DNA of 64,000 bases from Microvirga aerophila (GCF_003332305.1 NZ_QOIO01000013.1:57796-121795), one strand, 5' to 3'; shown: positions 27,480 through 37,575, counted from the first letter of the stretch. The notes: a model not told the origin generated them from the letters alone. Program-made: numbers and translations.

Positions 27480-28496
27480 ATGGCGCTTCCTGAATTCTCG
27501 ATGCGCAGCCTGCTTGAGGCTGGCGCGCACTTTGGCCACCAGGCCCACCGCTGGAACCCGAAGATGGGTCAGTACATCTTCGGCACCCGCAACAACATCC
27601 ACATCATCGACCTCGCCCAGACGGTTCCGATGCTGCACCGCGCCCTCCAGGCCGTGAGCGACACGGTTTCCAAGGGCGGTCGCGTGCTGTTCGTCGGCAC
27701 CAAGCGCCAGGCGGCCGATTCGGTTGCTGACGCGGCCAAGCGTTCGGCTCAGTACTATGTGAACTCCCGCTGGCTCGGCGGCATGCTGACCAACTGGAAG
27801 ACGATCTCGGGCTCGATCTCGCGTCTGCGCAAGGTCGACGAGATCCTCTCCGGCGGCGGTCAGGGCCTCACCAAGAAGGAGCGCCTGATGCTTTCCCGCG
27901 AAAAGGAAAAGCTCGAGCGCGCTCTCGGCGGCATCAAAGACATGGGCGGCACGCCCGACCTGATCTTCGTCATCGACACCAACAAGGAGCAGCTGGCGAT
28001 CCAGGAGGCCAAGCGCCTCGGTATCCCGGTGGCTGCCATCGTTGACACGAACTGCGATCCGGACGGCATCACCTTCCCGGTTCCGGCCAATGACGACGCC
28101 GGCCGTGCGATCACCCTCTACTGCGACCTGATCGCCCGCGCGGCTCTCGACGGCATTTCTCGCGGCGCTGGCGCCATGGGCATCGACATCGGCGAGTCCG
28201 AGAACCCGATGGCCGAAGAGCTTCCGGCGAACGACGTCGGCGCACCGGCCGAGCAGGAAGAGCAGTTCGAGCGTCTTGCGGCTCCCCGCGGCGCGCCGGA
28301 CGATCTGACCAAGCTCAACGGCGTCGGCCCGCAGCTCGAGAAGAAGCTCAACGAAGCCGGCATCTTCCACTACTGGCAGCTTGGCGCCATGCAGCCGGGC
28401 GATGTCGCCGAGCTGGACAAGGACCTCAAGCTCAACGGCCGCGCCGAGCGTGATGGCTGGATCGCCCAGGCCCGCTCGCTGATCGAGGCGGCATAA
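27480..28496 (+). CDS. rpsB: 30S ribosomal protein S2 with C-terminal extension
   Basis: S2 binds the 30S body near the bS1 site and is needed for initiation. Residues 1-230 are a normal S2: [20 protein letters not shown] at the start, [12 protein letters not shown] near 63-74, [14 protein letters not shown] near 95-108 and [14 protein letters not shown] near 159-172. The protein is 338 aa, about 90 longer than the usual form. The extra C-terminus (about 268-338) reads [20 protein letters not shown] and resembles a helix-hairpin-helix domain also seen on some other rhizobial ribosomal proteins. A ribosome-binding site GGAG stands 7 nt before the ATG. tsf follows after 108 bp. Confidence 0.97.
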   Translation: MALPEFSMRSLLEAGAHFGHQAHRWNPKMGQYIFGTRNNIHIIDLAQTVPMLHRALQAVSDTVSKGGRVLFVGTKRQAADSVADAAKRSAQYYVNSRWLGGMLTNWKTISGSISRLRKVDEILSGGGQGLTKKERLMLSREKEKLERALGGIKDMGGTPDLIFVIDTNKEQLAIQEAKRLGIPVAAIVDTNCDPDGITFPVPANDDAGRAITLYCDLIARAALDGISRGAGAMGIDIGESENPMAEELPANDVGAPAEQEEQFERLAAPRGAPDDLTKLNGVGPQLEKKLNEAGIFHYWQLGAMQPGDVAELDKDLKLNGRAERDGWIAQARSLIEAA

Positions 28497-28543
28497 GTCC
28501 TGCCTTGGCGCCTTTCGCGGCGCCGCTTGAGCAAAATGATCGG

Positions 28544-28568
28544 GCCCGGCGTTCCATGAGCGCCGGGC
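28544..28568 (+). promoter_or_regulatory. Hairpin between rpsB and tsf
   Basis: GCCCGGCG (28544-28551), a 9-nt loop and CGCCGGGC (28561-28568) give an 8-bp perfect stem. A smaller GGCGCC/GGCGCC pair precedes it near 28507-28523. There is no T-run, so it may be a partial terminator or attenuator adjusting the S2 to EF-Ts ratio. The effect is inference. Confidence 0.45.
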
Positions 28569-28604
28569 TCCCTATATGCATGACACCCCATGAAAGGACG
28601 AGCC

Positions 28605-29534
28605 ATGGCGAACATTACCGCTGCGATGGTGAAAGAGCTGCGCGATAAGACCAGCGCCGGCATGATGGACTGCAAGACGGCCCTCAACGAGACCAACGGC
28701 GACATCGAAGCCGCTGTCGATTGGCTCCGCAAGAAAGGCCTGTCCAAGGCCGCCAAGAAGGCCGGCCGCGTTGCGGCCGAGGGTCTTGTGGCTGTCGAGT
28801 CGTCCGGTCACACCGCCACGATCCTCGAGGTGAACTCCGAGACTGACTTCGTCGCCCGCAACGATCAGTTCCAGGCCTTCGCTCGCGAAGCCGCCAAGAT
28901 CGCCCTCATGGGCGACGGCTCGGTGGAGGCTCTCGAAGCTGCTCACTTCCCGGGCTCGCAGACCACCGTGAAGGACCGCCTTCAGGAGCTGATCGCCACC
29001 ATCGGCGAAAACATGACCCTGCGTCGGGTGGCCAAGCTCCAGGTCCAAAAGGGCCTTATTGCGTCGTACACCCACAACGTGGTGTCCGAAGGCCTCGGCA
29101 AGATCGGCGTGCTCGTGGCGCTCGAATCCGAAGGCGATGTGACGATTCTCGGCACCCTCGGCCGCCAGATCGCCATGCACATCGCCGCGACGAACCCGGT
29201 TGCGGTCGACGCGTCTGGCATCGATGCCGCGACGCTCGAGCGCGAGAGCGCGATCCTGCGTGAGAAGAATGCCGGCAAGCCGGAGAACGTGCTGCAGAAG
29301 ATCGTCGAGAGCGGTCTCAAGAGCTACTACAAGGAGGTCACCCTCCTCGAGCAACCCTTCGTGCATGATCCGTCGAAGACCGTCGCTCAGGTGCTCAAGG
29401 AAGCCGAGTCGAAGGCCGGCAAGCCTGTGACCCTCAAGAGCTTCATCCGCTACGCCCTTGGCGAGGGCATCGAGAAGGAAGAGGCCCCTGACTTCGCCGC
29501 CGAGGTGGCGGCCGCGGCGGGCGGCAAGGCCTAA
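28605..29534 (+). CDS. tsf: Elongation factor Ts
   Basis: EF-Ts is the guanine-nucleotide exchange factor of EF-Tu. The start is ATG 28605 ([20 protein letters not shown]), placed behind AAAGGACGA; the ATG 15 bp earlier would put the ribosome-binding site inside the gene. The N-terminal UBA-like domain covers residues 1-50 with [14 protein letters not shown], the core has [15 protein letters not shown] near 73-87, and the dimerisation region follows. The 309-aa length is normal. rpsB-tsf linkage is nearly universal. Confidence 0.97.
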   Translation: MANITAAMVKELRDKTSAGMMDCKTALNETNGDIEAAVDWLRKKGLSKAAKKAGRVAAEGLVAVESSGHTATILEVNSETDFVARNDQFQAFAREAAKIALMGDGSVEALEAAHFPGSQTTVKDRLQELIATIGENMTLRRVAKLQVQKGLIASYTHNVVSEGLGKIGVLVALESEGDVTILGTLGRQIAMHIAATNPVAVDASGIDAATLERESAILREKNAGKPENVLQKIVESGLKSYYKEVTLLEQPFVHDPSKTVAQVLKEAESKAGKPVTLKSFIRYALGEGIEKEEAPDFAAEVAAAAGGKA

Positions 29535-29551
29535 CGAAATCCAGATTAAAA

Positions 29552-29580
29552 AAACGGCGGCGCTTCAGCCGCCGTTTTCA
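29552..29580 (+). terminator. Intrinsic terminator after tsf
   Basis: AACGGCGGC (29553-29561), loop GCTTCA, GCCGCCGTTTTC (29568-29579): a strong GC stem followed by TTTT and preceded by an A-run. It ends the rpsB-tsf transcript 18 bp after the stop. Confidence 0.88.
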
Positions 29581-29609
29581 TGAGAAGGTATGGATAGAGA
29601 GGTCAGGCA

Positions 29610-30323
29610 GTGACACAGTATCGACGAATCCTTGTGAAGCTTTCTGGCGAGGCCCTGATCGCCTCCGACGGATACTGGCTCGATCCTCAGATCCTGTCGG
29701 GACTGGCCAAAGACCTTGCCGATGCGACCCAGGCCGGCTTCGAGATCGCCCTCGTCATCGGCGGCGGCAACATCATCCGGGGCGCTCGCATGAGCGCCGC
29801 CGGCTGGATCGACCGTCCCACAGCCGATTCCATGGGCATGCTCGGCACGGTCATGAATTCACTGGCCATCGAGACGGCCTTGAACGCCGCTGGCGTCTCG
29901 GCCCGCACCATGTCGGCCGTCTCGATGCCGACCATCTGCGAGACCTATGCGCGTCAGCCCGCCCTGCATCACCTGGACAAGGGCCAAGTGGTGGTTCTGG
30001 CAGGCGGAACGGGCAACCCTTTCTTCACTACGGACACCGCCGCTGTGCTCCGGGCGGCTGAGCTGCGCTGCGATGCGGTTCTCAAGGCCACTCAGGTGGA
30101 TGGGGTCTATTCCGCTGATCCGAAAAAGGACCCGGCAGCGATCCGTTACGACAGGCTGACCCATGACGAGGCAATCGCCAGGGACCTGAAGGTCATGGAT
30201 ACGGCAGCGTTTGCGCTCGCCCGTGAGAGCGGCCTGCCGATCATCGTCGGATCGGTCCATGCGCCGAGCTCCGTCACCGCAATTCTCCAGGGCAAGGTTC
30301 CCTCGACCATCGTCGCCCCTTGA
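29610..30323 (+). CDS. pyrH: Uridylate kinase
   Basis: PyrH phosphorylates UMP to UDP in pyrimidine nucleotide synthesis and is allosterically controlled by GTP and UTP. The 237-aa protein has the amino-acid-kinase fold: RRILVKLSGEAL at residues 5-16, EIALVIGGGNIIRG near 45-58, the DSMGMLGTVMNSLAIE segment typical of bacterial UMP kinases near 74-89, and the nucleotide-binding GGTGNPFFTTDTAA near 131-144. It begins the pyrH-frr-uppS-cdsA-dxr-rseP run after the tsf terminator. Confidence 0.97.
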   Translation: MTQYRRILVKLSGEALIASDGYWLDPQILSGLAKDLADATQAGFEIALVIGGGNIIRGARMSAAGWIDRPTADSMGMLGTVMNSLAIETALNAAGVSARTMSAVSMPTICETYARQPALHHLDKGQVVVLAGGTGNPFFTTDTAAVLRAAELRCDAVLKATQVDGVYSADPKKDPAAIRYDRLTHDEAIARDLKVMDTAAFALARESGLPIIVGSVHAPSSVTAILQGKVPSTIVAP

Positions 30324-30383
30324 TGCAAAGTCTCGGGAAGCGTAAGCCCGTTCAAACAGTTCGCGTAGGGACAGGACTACACA

Positions 30384-30944
30384 ATGGCCACGACCTTTGA
30401 TCTCGAAGACATCAAGCGCCGCATGCAGGGCGCGATCAACGCCTTCAAGCACGATTTGGGCAGCCTGCGCACGGGACGCGCATCGCCGAACCTGCTCGAT
30501 CCCATCCAAGTCGACGCGTACGGCACCGCGATGCCGATCACCCAGGTTGCAACCGTGAGCGTTCCCGAGCCGCGCCTCCTCAGCGTCCAGGTTTGGGACC
30601 GGAGCATGGTGTCGGCCGTGGAGAAGGCCATTCGCGAGTCGGATCTCGGTCTCAATCCACAGACGGAAGGGCAGGTCATCCGCCTGCGCATTCCCGAGAT
30701 GAACGAGCAGCGCCGCAAGGAGATGGTCAAGGTCTCCCACAAATATGCCGAAGAGGCTCGGATCGCGATCCGCCACGTGCGCCGCGACGGCCTGGACCTC
30801 CTCAAGAAGCTCGAGAAGGACAGCGCCATCAGCGAGGACGACAGCAAGCGTCACGCCGAGCAGGTCCAGAAGGCGACCGACCAATTCGTGGCCGAGGTCG
30901 AAACCCTCGTGGTCGCCAAGGAAAAGGAAATCATGCACGTCTGA
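30384..30944 (+). CDS. frr: Ribosome-recycling factor
   Basis: RRF splits post-termination ribosomes with EF-G. The 186-aa protein has the standard three-helix-bundle plus beta-domain layout: [20 protein letters not shown] near 28-47 is the hinge region, and the C-terminal helix shows [16 protein letters not shown] and [15 protein letters not shown]. Length and order after pyrH are typical. Confidence 0.97.
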   Translation: MATTFDLEDIKRRMQGAINAFKHDLGSLRTGRASPNLLDPIQVDAYGTAMPITQVATVSVPEPRLLSVQVWDRSMVSAVEKAIRESDLGLNPQTEGQVIRLRIPEMNEQRRKEMVKVSHKYAEEARIAIRHVRRDGLDLLKKLEKDSAISEDDSKRHAEQVQKATDQFVAEVETLVVAKEKEIMHV

Positions 30945-30974
30945 TCAACTCCGGCCTGCATGCGGAAAGCACTC

Positions 30975-31739
30975 ATGAGCGGTGAAGCCAAACGGTCGAT
31001 TCCAGCCTTTGCCCAGCCATCGGGCGGGGGAGTGCCGGCGCACGTCGCAATCATCATGGACGGCAACGGCCGCTGGGCGGCTCAGCGCGGCCTACCCCGG
31101 TTCGAGGGACACCGGCGCGGCGTCGAGGCGATCCGGCGGGCGGTGCGCGCTGCGGGAGATCTCGGCATCCGTTATCTGACCGTCTACAGCTTCTCGTCGG
31201 AGAACTGGCGGCGACCCGCCCAGGAGGTCTCCGACCTCCTCGGGCTCCTGAAGCGCTTCGTCCGTCATGACCTTGCGGAACTGCACGCCAACAACATCCG
31301 GGTCAGGATCATCGGATTGCGGGAAGGTCTGACCCAGGACATTCGCATGCTTCTGGATGAGGCCGAGCAGCTGACGCGGGACAATACCGGCCTCACCTTG
31401 GTGATCGCCTTCAATTACGGCGGCCGTCAGGAAATCGTCCAGGCGATGCGCTCCCTGGCCCGCCAGGTCAAGGATGGAACTCTCGACCCGGACGCCATCG
31501 ACATGGACACCGTCGAAACGGCTCTCGACACCTACGGCATTCCCGATCCGGATCTCGTCATCCGCACCTCCGGCGAGCAGCGGGTTTCCAACTTCCTGAC
31601 TTGGCAGACGGCCTATTCGGAGTTCATTTTCCTGCCGGATTTCTGGCCGGACTTCGATGAGGCGACGCTTCGGGCAGCTCTGCTCGAATACGGCAGGCGC
31701 GAGCGCCGCTTTGGCGGGTTGAGCGCCCAGGCGAGCTGA
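30975..31739 (+). CDS. uppS: Undecaprenyl diphosphate synthase
   Basis: UppS condenses isopentenyl diphosphate with farnesyl diphosphate in cis to make the C55 carrier used for peptidoglycan and polysaccharide synthesis. The start chosen is ATG 30975 ([10 protein letters not shown]), 5 nt behind GGAAAG; an ATG at 30960 is possible and would add 5 residues. The catalytic aspartate is D29 in [13 protein letters not shown], followed by [20 protein letters not shown] and [19 protein letters not shown], all family signatures. The 254 aa match the normal size. Confidence 0.96.
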   Translation: MSGEAKRSIPAFAQPSGGGVPAHVAIIMDGNGRWAAQRGLPRFEGHRRGVEAIRRAVRAAGDLGIRYLTVYSFSSENWRRPAQEVSDLLGLLKRFVRHDLAELHANNIRVRIIGLREGLTQDIRMLLDEAEQLTRDNTGLTLVIAFNYGGRQEIVQAMRSLARQVKDGTLDPDAIDMDTVETALDTYGIPDPDLVIRTSGEQRVSNFLTWQTAYSEFIFLPDFWPDFDEATLRAALLEYGRRERRFGGLSAQAS

Positions 31740-31741
31740 GC

Positions 31742-32599
31742 ATGGCGGCAAACGAGGACTCTTCCTTACCACCTGTCGCAAAATCCGGTCTCTCGAAAGA
31801 GCTGACCAATCGGATCGCCTCCGCGGTCGTCATGATCCCGCTCGCGCTCGTGACCGCCTATTGGGGCGGCTGGGCATTCGCGTTGTTCTGGCTGGCGGCC
31901 GGCATCGCCATGATGGTCGAATGGACCAACATGACCCGCGTCGAGCCGCTGCGCCCGGTGCAAATCGTCTACGGGGTGGGCCTTGCCGCTCTGACGGCGC
32001 TTTTCCTGATGGATGCCGAGTTCGGCGTCTCACTGCTCACGGGGCTCGCATTCCTGTTGGCCGGAAGTCTCCTGGCGCGGGAATCGGTGGGCAAGCTCTG
32101 GGGTGCCTTGGGCTTCGCCTATGCGGTGATCATCGTTCTCGTCCCGCCCATCGTGCGGGATCATCCCAATCTTGGCCTTGTCGGGCTCATCTGGATGTTC
32201 GCCGTGGTCTGGGCCACCGACATCGCCGCCTACTTTACCGGTCGCGCCCTCGGCGGCCCGAAGCTTTGGCCGCTCGTTAGTCCGAAGAAGACATGGTCGG
32301 GCTTTTTCGGGGGCCTGTTCGCCGGGGCGCTGGCTGGTTTCCTTGTCGCGTGGGGCGCACAGCGGCTCGGTTGGACAAACCCCTTTGGCCTTCCCGGCGT
32401 CATCATTCTGTCCATGGTTGCCTCCGTGGCAAGCCAGCTTGGCGATCTGGGGGAATCGGCCCTGAAACGCCACTGCGACGTGAAGGATTCGAGCCATCTC
32501 ATCCCCGGCCATGGCGGAGTGATGGACCGCCTCGACGGATTCTGGGCCGTATCCCTGATTCTGGGAGTTGTCCTCCTGATCATCCGGCTGGCAGCATAA
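31742..32599 (+). CDS. cdsA: Phosphatidate cytidylyltransferase
   Basis: CdsA makes CDP-diacylglycerol from phosphatidic acid and CTP for all phospholipids. The 285-aa protein has several hydrophobic spans and the family signature near residues 236-268: SQLGDLGESALKRHCDVKDS then LIPGHGGVMDRLDGFW, with the metal-binding aspartates. An additional family motif, WPLVSPKKTWSGFFGG, is near 177-192. It starts 2 bp after uppS and ends 4 bp before dxr. Confidence 0.96.
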   Translation: MAANEDSSLPPVAKSGLSKELTNRIASAVVMIPLALVTAYWGGWAFALFWLAAGIAMMVEWTNMTRVEPLRPVQIVYGVGLAALTALFLMDAEFGVSLLTGLAFLLAGSLLARESVGKLWGALGFAYAVIIVLVPPIVRDHPNLGLVGLIWMFAVVWATDIAAYFTGRALGGPKLWPLVSPKKTWSGFFGGLFAGALAGFLVAWGAQRLGWTNPFGLPGVIILSMVASVASQLGDLGESALKRHCDVKDSSHLIPGHGGVMDRLDGFWAVSLILGVVLLIIRLAA

Positions 32600-32603
32600 G
32601 ATC

Positions 32604-33806
32604 ATGACGCGCTCCCTCACCATTCTCGGCGCAACCGGCTCGATCGGCCGGTCGACGAGCGAAGTCGTCCTTGCTCACCGGGACGAGTTCCGCGTCGAGG
32701 CCGTCGTCGGCGGGCGGGATGCGGCTGCGCTGGCGGACACTGCGAAAAAGCTCGGCGCCCGGTTCGCGGCTCTAGCGGACGAGGCAGGGGGGCAGGCCCT
32801 GAAGGAGGCCCTCGCCGGAACTGGCATCGACAGCGGCGCGGGAGATGCCGCCGTCATCGAGGCTGCCGAACGGGACGCCGACCTGGTTCTGGCGGCCATC
32901 AGCGGCACCGCAGGCCTTCGACCGACCCATGCCGCTATGAAGCCGGGGCGGCGGCTTGCTCTGGCCAACAAGGAAAGCCTTGTCTGCGCCGGAGCGGCCT
33001 TCATGGCCGACGCGCGACGCCTACGGGTCGAGATCATGCCCGTCGATTCCGAGCACAACGCCCTGGACCAAGCGCTTGCGGCCGGCGGAAACAAGGATGT
33101 CGAGAAGGCGATCATCACCGCGTCCGGCGGACCCTTTCGGACTTGGCCCCGGGAGCGTATCGCCACGGCCAGCCCCAAGGAGGCCTCGGCGCACCCGGTC
33201 TGGTCGATGGGCAACAAGATCAACATCGATTCCGCCACCCTCATGAACAAGGGGCTGGAGTTGATCGAGGCCCATCACCTGTTCGGCCTAGAAGCGGAGC
33301 GCCTCGACGTCCTTGTGCACCCCGAATCCATCGTCCACGGCCTCGTGCAATGGAGCGACGGAGCCGTGACCGCTGGATTGGCGCTGCCCGACATGAAGGT
33401 GCCCATCGCCAACGCGCTGCGTCACCATGCACGCCTCCGGATGGACCTGCCTCGTCTCGATCTTGCCGCGATTGGGCGATTAAGCTTCGAGCGACCGGAC
33501 GAGGCGCGCTTTCCATGCCTCACCCTTGCGAAGGCTGCGCTCCGAGCCGGTGGTGCGATGCCGACAATCCTCAACGCCGCCAACGAGATCGCCGTCGAGG
33601 CATACATGGCAGGACAAATAGGATTTTATGCGATATCTGAGACTGTTGAGAGCGTCTGCTCAACGTTTTCTGCAAGAAAAATCGCAGCGCCTGCAACCGT
33701 TTTCGAAGCCCTCGCTCTTGATGAAGAGGCCAGGGAGGGTGCGCGCAGGCTGATTCCGGCGTACACTGTATCAACGCTGCTCTCGGGAGCGCGAAAGGGA
33801 CGATAA
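32604..33806 (+). CDS. dxr: 1-deoxy-D-xylulose 5-phosphate reductoisomerase
   Basis: Dxr converts DXP to MEP with NADPH, the committed step of the non-mevalonate isoprenoid pathway that feeds UppS encoded two genes upstream. The 400-aa protein has the NADPH motif ILGATGSIGRSTSEV (residues 7-21), the metal and substrate motif MPVDSEHNALDQAL near 145-158, SGGPFRTW and WSMGNKINIDSATLMNKGLE. The stop overlaps the rseP start by 1 bp. Confidence 0.97.
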   Translation: MTRSLTILGATGSIGRSTSEVVLAHRDEFRVEAVVGGRDAAALADTAKKLGARFAALADEAGGQALKEALAGTGIDSGAGDAAVIEAAERDADLVLAAISGTAGLRPTHAAMKPGRRLALANKESLVCAGAAFMADARRLRVEIMPVDSEHNALDQALAAGGNKDVEKAIITASGGPFRTWPRERIATASPKEASAHPVWSMGNKINIDSATLMNKGLELIEAHHLFGLEAERLDVLVHPESIVHGLVQWSDGAVTAGLALPDMKVPIANALRHHARLRMDLPRLDLAAIGRLSFERPDEARFPCLTLAKAALRAGGAMPTILNAANEIAVEAYMAGQIGFYAISETVESVCSTFSARKIAAPATVFEALALDEEAREGARRLIPAYTVSTLLSGARKGR

Positions 33807-34969
33807 TGGATTGGCTAGCAACGATCACGGGCGCGACAGGGTCCTTTTTCCTAACGGTGTTCTCCTTCATCGTGGTGCTCTCGGTGGTCGTGTTCATCCA
33901 TGAATACGGCCACTTCTGGGTTGGGCGGCGCTGTGGCGTCGGGGTGACGGCCTTCTCGGTCGGGTTCGGCCGCGAGGTCTTCGGCTGGACCGACCGCCAC
34001 GGAACGCGCTGGAAGATTTCAGCGATACCCCTGGGCGGCTACGTGAAATTCGTCGGCGACATCAATGCCGCCAGCGTCCCCGACAACGATCAGCTCGCCC
34101 ATATGTCCGCCGCCGAGCGCGCCATCAGCTTTCCGCACCAGAGCGTCGCCAAGCGCGCAGCGATCGTGGCCGCAGGGCCGATCGCCAACTTCATCTTGGC
34201 GATCGCGATCTTCGCGGGCTTCAATTATTTCAGCGGGCGCCAAGTCCTCGAGCCTCGGATAGAGGCGGTTCAGGCGGGCAGCGCGGCGGAAAAGGCTGGA
34301 TTTCAGCCCAACGACCTGATCCTCACCATCGACGGCAAGGAGATCCAGACGTTCGCCGACATGCAGCTCCTCGTGAGCTCGAGCGCCGGTGAGAGCCTCG
34401 TTTTCACCGTCGAGCGGGGCGGGCAGACGGTCTCCCTGAACGCTATCCCCAACTTTGTTGAGAAGACGACCCCATTTGGGAAGCAGCGCATCGGTCTGCT
34501 GGGCGTCGAGGCTTCCAAAGACCCCGCCGCGATCAAGAGAATCTCATATTCCATTCCTGGAGCCTTGAAGGCGGGAGCGGTCGAAACCTGGAATCTGGTT
34601 GACCGAACCTTCAACTTCCTCCGCAGGCTCATTCTCGGCTGGGAATCGGCTGATCAACTCTCCGGGCCCATCGGAATCGCCAGGGCTTCGGGGACCGCCT
34701 TTGATGTGGGCGGGGTCTACAGTCTGGTGAGCCTCATCGGATTCATGTCCGTCTCGATAGGCATCATTAACCTTTTTCCCATTCCGCTCCTCGACGGCGG
34801 ACACCTGCTTTTCTACGCCATTGAGGCGATCCGGGGCCGTCCGCTGAGCGAAAAGGCTCAGGAAATCGGCTTCCGGATAGGCTTTGCAATCGTTGCAATG
34901 CTTATGCTTTTCGCCACTTGGAATGATCTTGTTCACCTTGGCACCAGTTTTATGGCGCGAGGAACGTGA
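33806..34969 (+). CDS. rseP: Site-2 intramembrane metalloprotease RseP
   Basis: RseP cleaves membrane-bound anti-sigma factors and remnant signal peptides inside the inner membrane. The zinc motif HEYGH is at H32, E33, H36 within the first transmembrane segment. One PDZ domain covers about residues 125-205 (AEKAGFQPNDLILTIDGKEI); E. coli RseP has two. The third zinc ligand is in NLFPIPLLDGGHLL near 322-335. The 387-aa length is usual for alphaproteobacteria. It sits directly before bamA, a conserved envelope arrangement. Confidence 0.95.
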   Translation: MDWLATITGATGSFFLTVFSFIVVLSVVVFIHEYGHFWVGRRCGVGVTAFSVGFGREVFGWTDRHGTRWKISAIPLGGYVKFVGDINAASVPDNDQLAHMSAAERAISFPHQSVAKRAAIVAAGPIANFILAIAIFAGFNYFSGRQVLEPRIEAVQAGSAAEKAGFQPNDLILTIDGKEIQTFADMQLLVSSSAGESLVFTVERGGQTVSLNAIPNFVEKTTPFGKQRIGLLGVEASKDPAAIKRISYSIPGALKAGAVETWNLVDRTFNFLRRLILGWESADQLSGPIGIARASGTAFDVGGVYSLVSLIGFMSVSIGIINLFPIPLLDGGHLLFYAIEAIRGRPLSEKAQEIGFRIGFAIVAMLMLFATWNDLVHLGTSFMARGT

Positions 34970-35136
34970 CAAGGACGCCACGCCCGGCAAAAATGCTACG
35001 GTGTTGGGGAAACCTCCGTTTGCAATGGCGGCGAAAGTTTGTACAAGCGAAACCACACCGATAAGGTTGGGGCGCGTGTCTCCAGCCGGCGAGGCAACTC
35101 GCTTTTGGGACAAAATATAAAGAGACGGGCCAGTTG

Positions 35137-37524
35137 ATGATGTCGACGACCACGCCACGCCGGAAAAAACCGGCCGCCACCGCAGTTATCGCAATGAGCG
35201 CGCTGATGGCTGGAATCACCGCAGCCGACACGGCGTTCGCTCAGCGGGCGACGCAGGGGGCCCGCCGCGCATCGGCGGCTCAGGGTCCGGTCATCAACCG
35301 GGTGGTCGTTGAGGGCAACAAGCGCGTGGAGAAGGCTCTCATCGAGGGCGATCTCCAGGTTCGGGCGCGTACCCCCTACAATCAGACGGCGATCGACGCC
35401 GACGTGCAGCGTATCCTCGAAGTCTACCGCCGCTCTGGCCGCGGCCTGGCTCAAGTGACGCCCCGCGTGGTCGATCTCCCCAACGGCACCGTTGACGTGG
35501 TCTACACCATCGTCGAAGGCGACAAGACGGGCGTGAAGGAAATCCGCTTCGTCGGCAACAACCAGATTTCGTCCAGCCGCCTGCGTGGCGTCATGCAGAC
35601 GACCGAGACGAACCTTCTCAGCTTCCTCAAGAGCACGGACGTATACGATCCGGACCGCATCGCGGCCGATATCGAGTTGATCCGGCGCTACTACCTCAAG
35701 AACGGCTATGCGGATTTCCGCGTCGTCTCCAACGACGTGCAGTTCGACCCCAATGCGGGCGGATACGTCGTGACCATCGCCGTGGAAGAGGGGCCTCAAT
35801 ACCGGATCGGCAGCGTCAACGTCGATTCCCGCATCCCAGAAATCCCGGTCGAATCGGTGAGCGGCGATGTGGTGACCTCGGCTGGCGCCGTCTACAACGC
35901 TGACGCGGTCCAGAAGTCGGTCCAAGCCATCACCGTCGACGTGGCCCGCCGTGGCTACCCGTTCGCTCAGGTCCGCCCAGTCGGAACGCGCGATCCGGCG
36001 ACCCAGACGATCGGCCTCGGCTACGTGATCGAAGAGGGCCCGCGGGTCTACATCGAGCGCATCAACGTCCGCGGCAACAGCCGCACCCGGGACTACGTGA
36101 TCCGTCGCGAGTTCGACCTTGGCGAAGGCGACGGCTACAACCAGGTTCTCATCGACCGCGCCGAGCGTCGCCTCAACAACCTCGGCTACTTCAAGCGCGT
36201 CCGAATCTCCAACGAGCCCGGCTCTGCGCCCGACCGCGTGGTCGTGAACGTGGACGTGGAAGATCAATCGACCGGCGCATTCTCGATCTCCGGCGGTTAC
36301 TCGACCAATGACGGCTTCATTGGCGAGGTGGCGGTCAGCGAGTCGAACTTCCTCGGCCGCGGCCAGTTCGTTCGCGTAGCGGGCCAGCTCGGACAGCGCA
36401 CCAACGGCGTCGACTTCTCCTTCACGGAGCCGTACTTCCTCGGCTACCGCATGTCGGCCGGTATCGATCTGTTCTCGAAGTTCAGCGACCAGACCCGGTA
36501 CTCTCGTTACGAGAACCGGGTGACCGGCGGTCAGCTCCGCCTGGGCCTTCCCTTCACGGAAGAGTTCACGCTGACCCTGCGTTACTCGCTGTTCCAGCAG
36601 GAACTCGACATTCCGAACGACCTGAAGCAGCCCTTCAATGACTGCTCGGTTCCGATCGCCGATTATACGGTGTTGAACGCCAACGGAACGCCCAGCCGCG
36701 CATTCTGCGAAGGCAACGGCGAAGCGTCCCTGGCGATCAAGGAATCAGCGGGCGAGACCCTGACCTCGCTGGCGGGTCTGACGTTCAACTATAACACGCT
36801 CGACAGCAACAAGGACCCGCGCAACGGCTTCTACGCCGAGGCGAAGACGGACTTCGCCGGTCTGGGCGGCGATTCCCGGTACTTCCGCGCCACCGGCGAC
36901 GCCCGTTACTATTACGAGCTGATGGAAGACATCGTCGGTATCGCCCGCGTCCAGGGCGGCCACATCGTCGGCTTTGGGGATAAGGGCACTGCGGGCAGCG
37001 GCGGCGATCTGCGCATCGTCGACCAGTTCTTCCTGGGCCCGTCGCTGGTTCGCGGCTTCGCTACTAACGGCATCGGCCCGCGCGACATCTCGAGCCTCGA
37101 TGTCAACGCCAACGCCATCGGCGGCACCACCTATTTCGGCGGTACCCTCGAGGTTCAGTTCCCGATCTTCGGCCTGCCGCGGGATCTGGGCCTGAAGGGC
37201 GCGGTGTTCGCGGATGCCGGTACGCTGTTCGGCTACAAGGGCCCGACCACATTCGACGTGAACGGAAACTCCATCATCGACGGCTTCGGCCCGACGGGCT
37301 GCCAGCGCACCGCCGATGTCACTCAGGAGTGCATCTCGGTTCTCGACAGCAAGAAGCTCCGCTCGTCGGTGGGTGCTTCGCTCCTGTGGAGTTCGCCGCT
37401 CGGACCGATCCGGTTCGACTACGCCATCGCGACCTCGAAGGAAGAGGGCGTTCTGGTGGACGGCGTGAGGGTCGGCGGCGACCGCACCCAGGCCTTCCGC
37501 TTCTCCGGCGGCACCCGCTTCTAA
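35137..37524 (+). CDS. bamA: Outer membrane protein assembly factor BamA
   Basis: BamA is the Omp85 core of the machine that inserts beta-barrel proteins into the outer membrane. The start is taken as ATG 35137, with TTG 35134 and ATG 35140 as neighbours; AGAGACGG precedes at about 8 nt. A signal peptide ends at AFA|QRA near residue 37. Five POTRA domains fill about 50-390, then a 16-strand barrel. The loop-6 VRGF motif is near 638-641 (SLVRGFATNGIGP), and the C-terminus ends in phenylalanine (FSGGTRF), as expected for an outer-membrane protein. Confidence 0.96.
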   Translation: MMSTTTPRRKKPAATAVIAMSALMAGITAADTAFAQRATQGARRASAAQGPVINRVVVEGNKRVEKALIEGDLQVRARTPYNQTAIDADVQRILEVYRRSGRGLAQVTPRVVDLPNGTVDVVYTIVEGDKTGVKEIRFVGNNQISSSRLRGVMQTTETNLLSFLKSTDVYDPDRIAADIELIRRYYLKNGYADFRVVSNDVQFDPNAGGYVVTIAVEEGPQYRIGSVNVDSRIPEIPVESVSGDVVTSAGAVYNADAVQKSVQAITVDVARRGYPFAQVRPVGTRDPATQTIGLGYVIEEGPRVYIERINVRGNSRTRDYVIRREFDLGEGDGYNQVLIDRAERRLNNLGYFKRVRISNEPGSAPDRVVVNVDVEDQSTGAFSISGGYSTNDGFIGEVAVSESNFLGRGQFVRVAGQLGQRTNGVDFSFTEPYFLGYRMSAGIDLFSKFSDQTRYSRYENRVTGGQLRLGLPFTEEFTLTLRYSLFQQELDIPNDLKQPFNDCSVPIADYTVLNANGTPSRAFCEGNGEASLAIKESAGETLTSLAGLTFNYNTLDSNKDPRNGFYAEAKTDFAGLGGDSRYFRATGDARYYYELMEDIVGIARVQGGHIVGFGDKGTAGSGGDLRIVDQFFLGPSLVRGFATNGIGPRDISSLDVNANAIGGTTYFGGTLEVQFPIFGLPRDLGLKGAVFADAGTLFGYKGPTTFDVNGNSIIDGFGPTGCQRTADVTQECISVLDSKKLRSSVGASLLWSSPLGPIRFDYAIATSKEEGVLVDGVRVGGDRTQAFRFSGGTRF

Positions 37525-37541
37525 TTCGCACCTATCGGAGA

Positions 37542-37569
37542 GGGGGCGCCCGCAAGGCGCCCCCGCTTT
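37542..37569 (+). terminator. Intrinsic terminator after bamA
   Basis: GGGGGCGCC (37542-37550), loop CGCAA, GGCGCCCCC (37556-37564), then GCTTTT. A strong hairpin only 7 bp before the lpxD start, so lpxD expression depends on readthrough or on a promoter inside the bamA end. Confidence 0.8.
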
Positions 37570-37575
37570 TGATTC

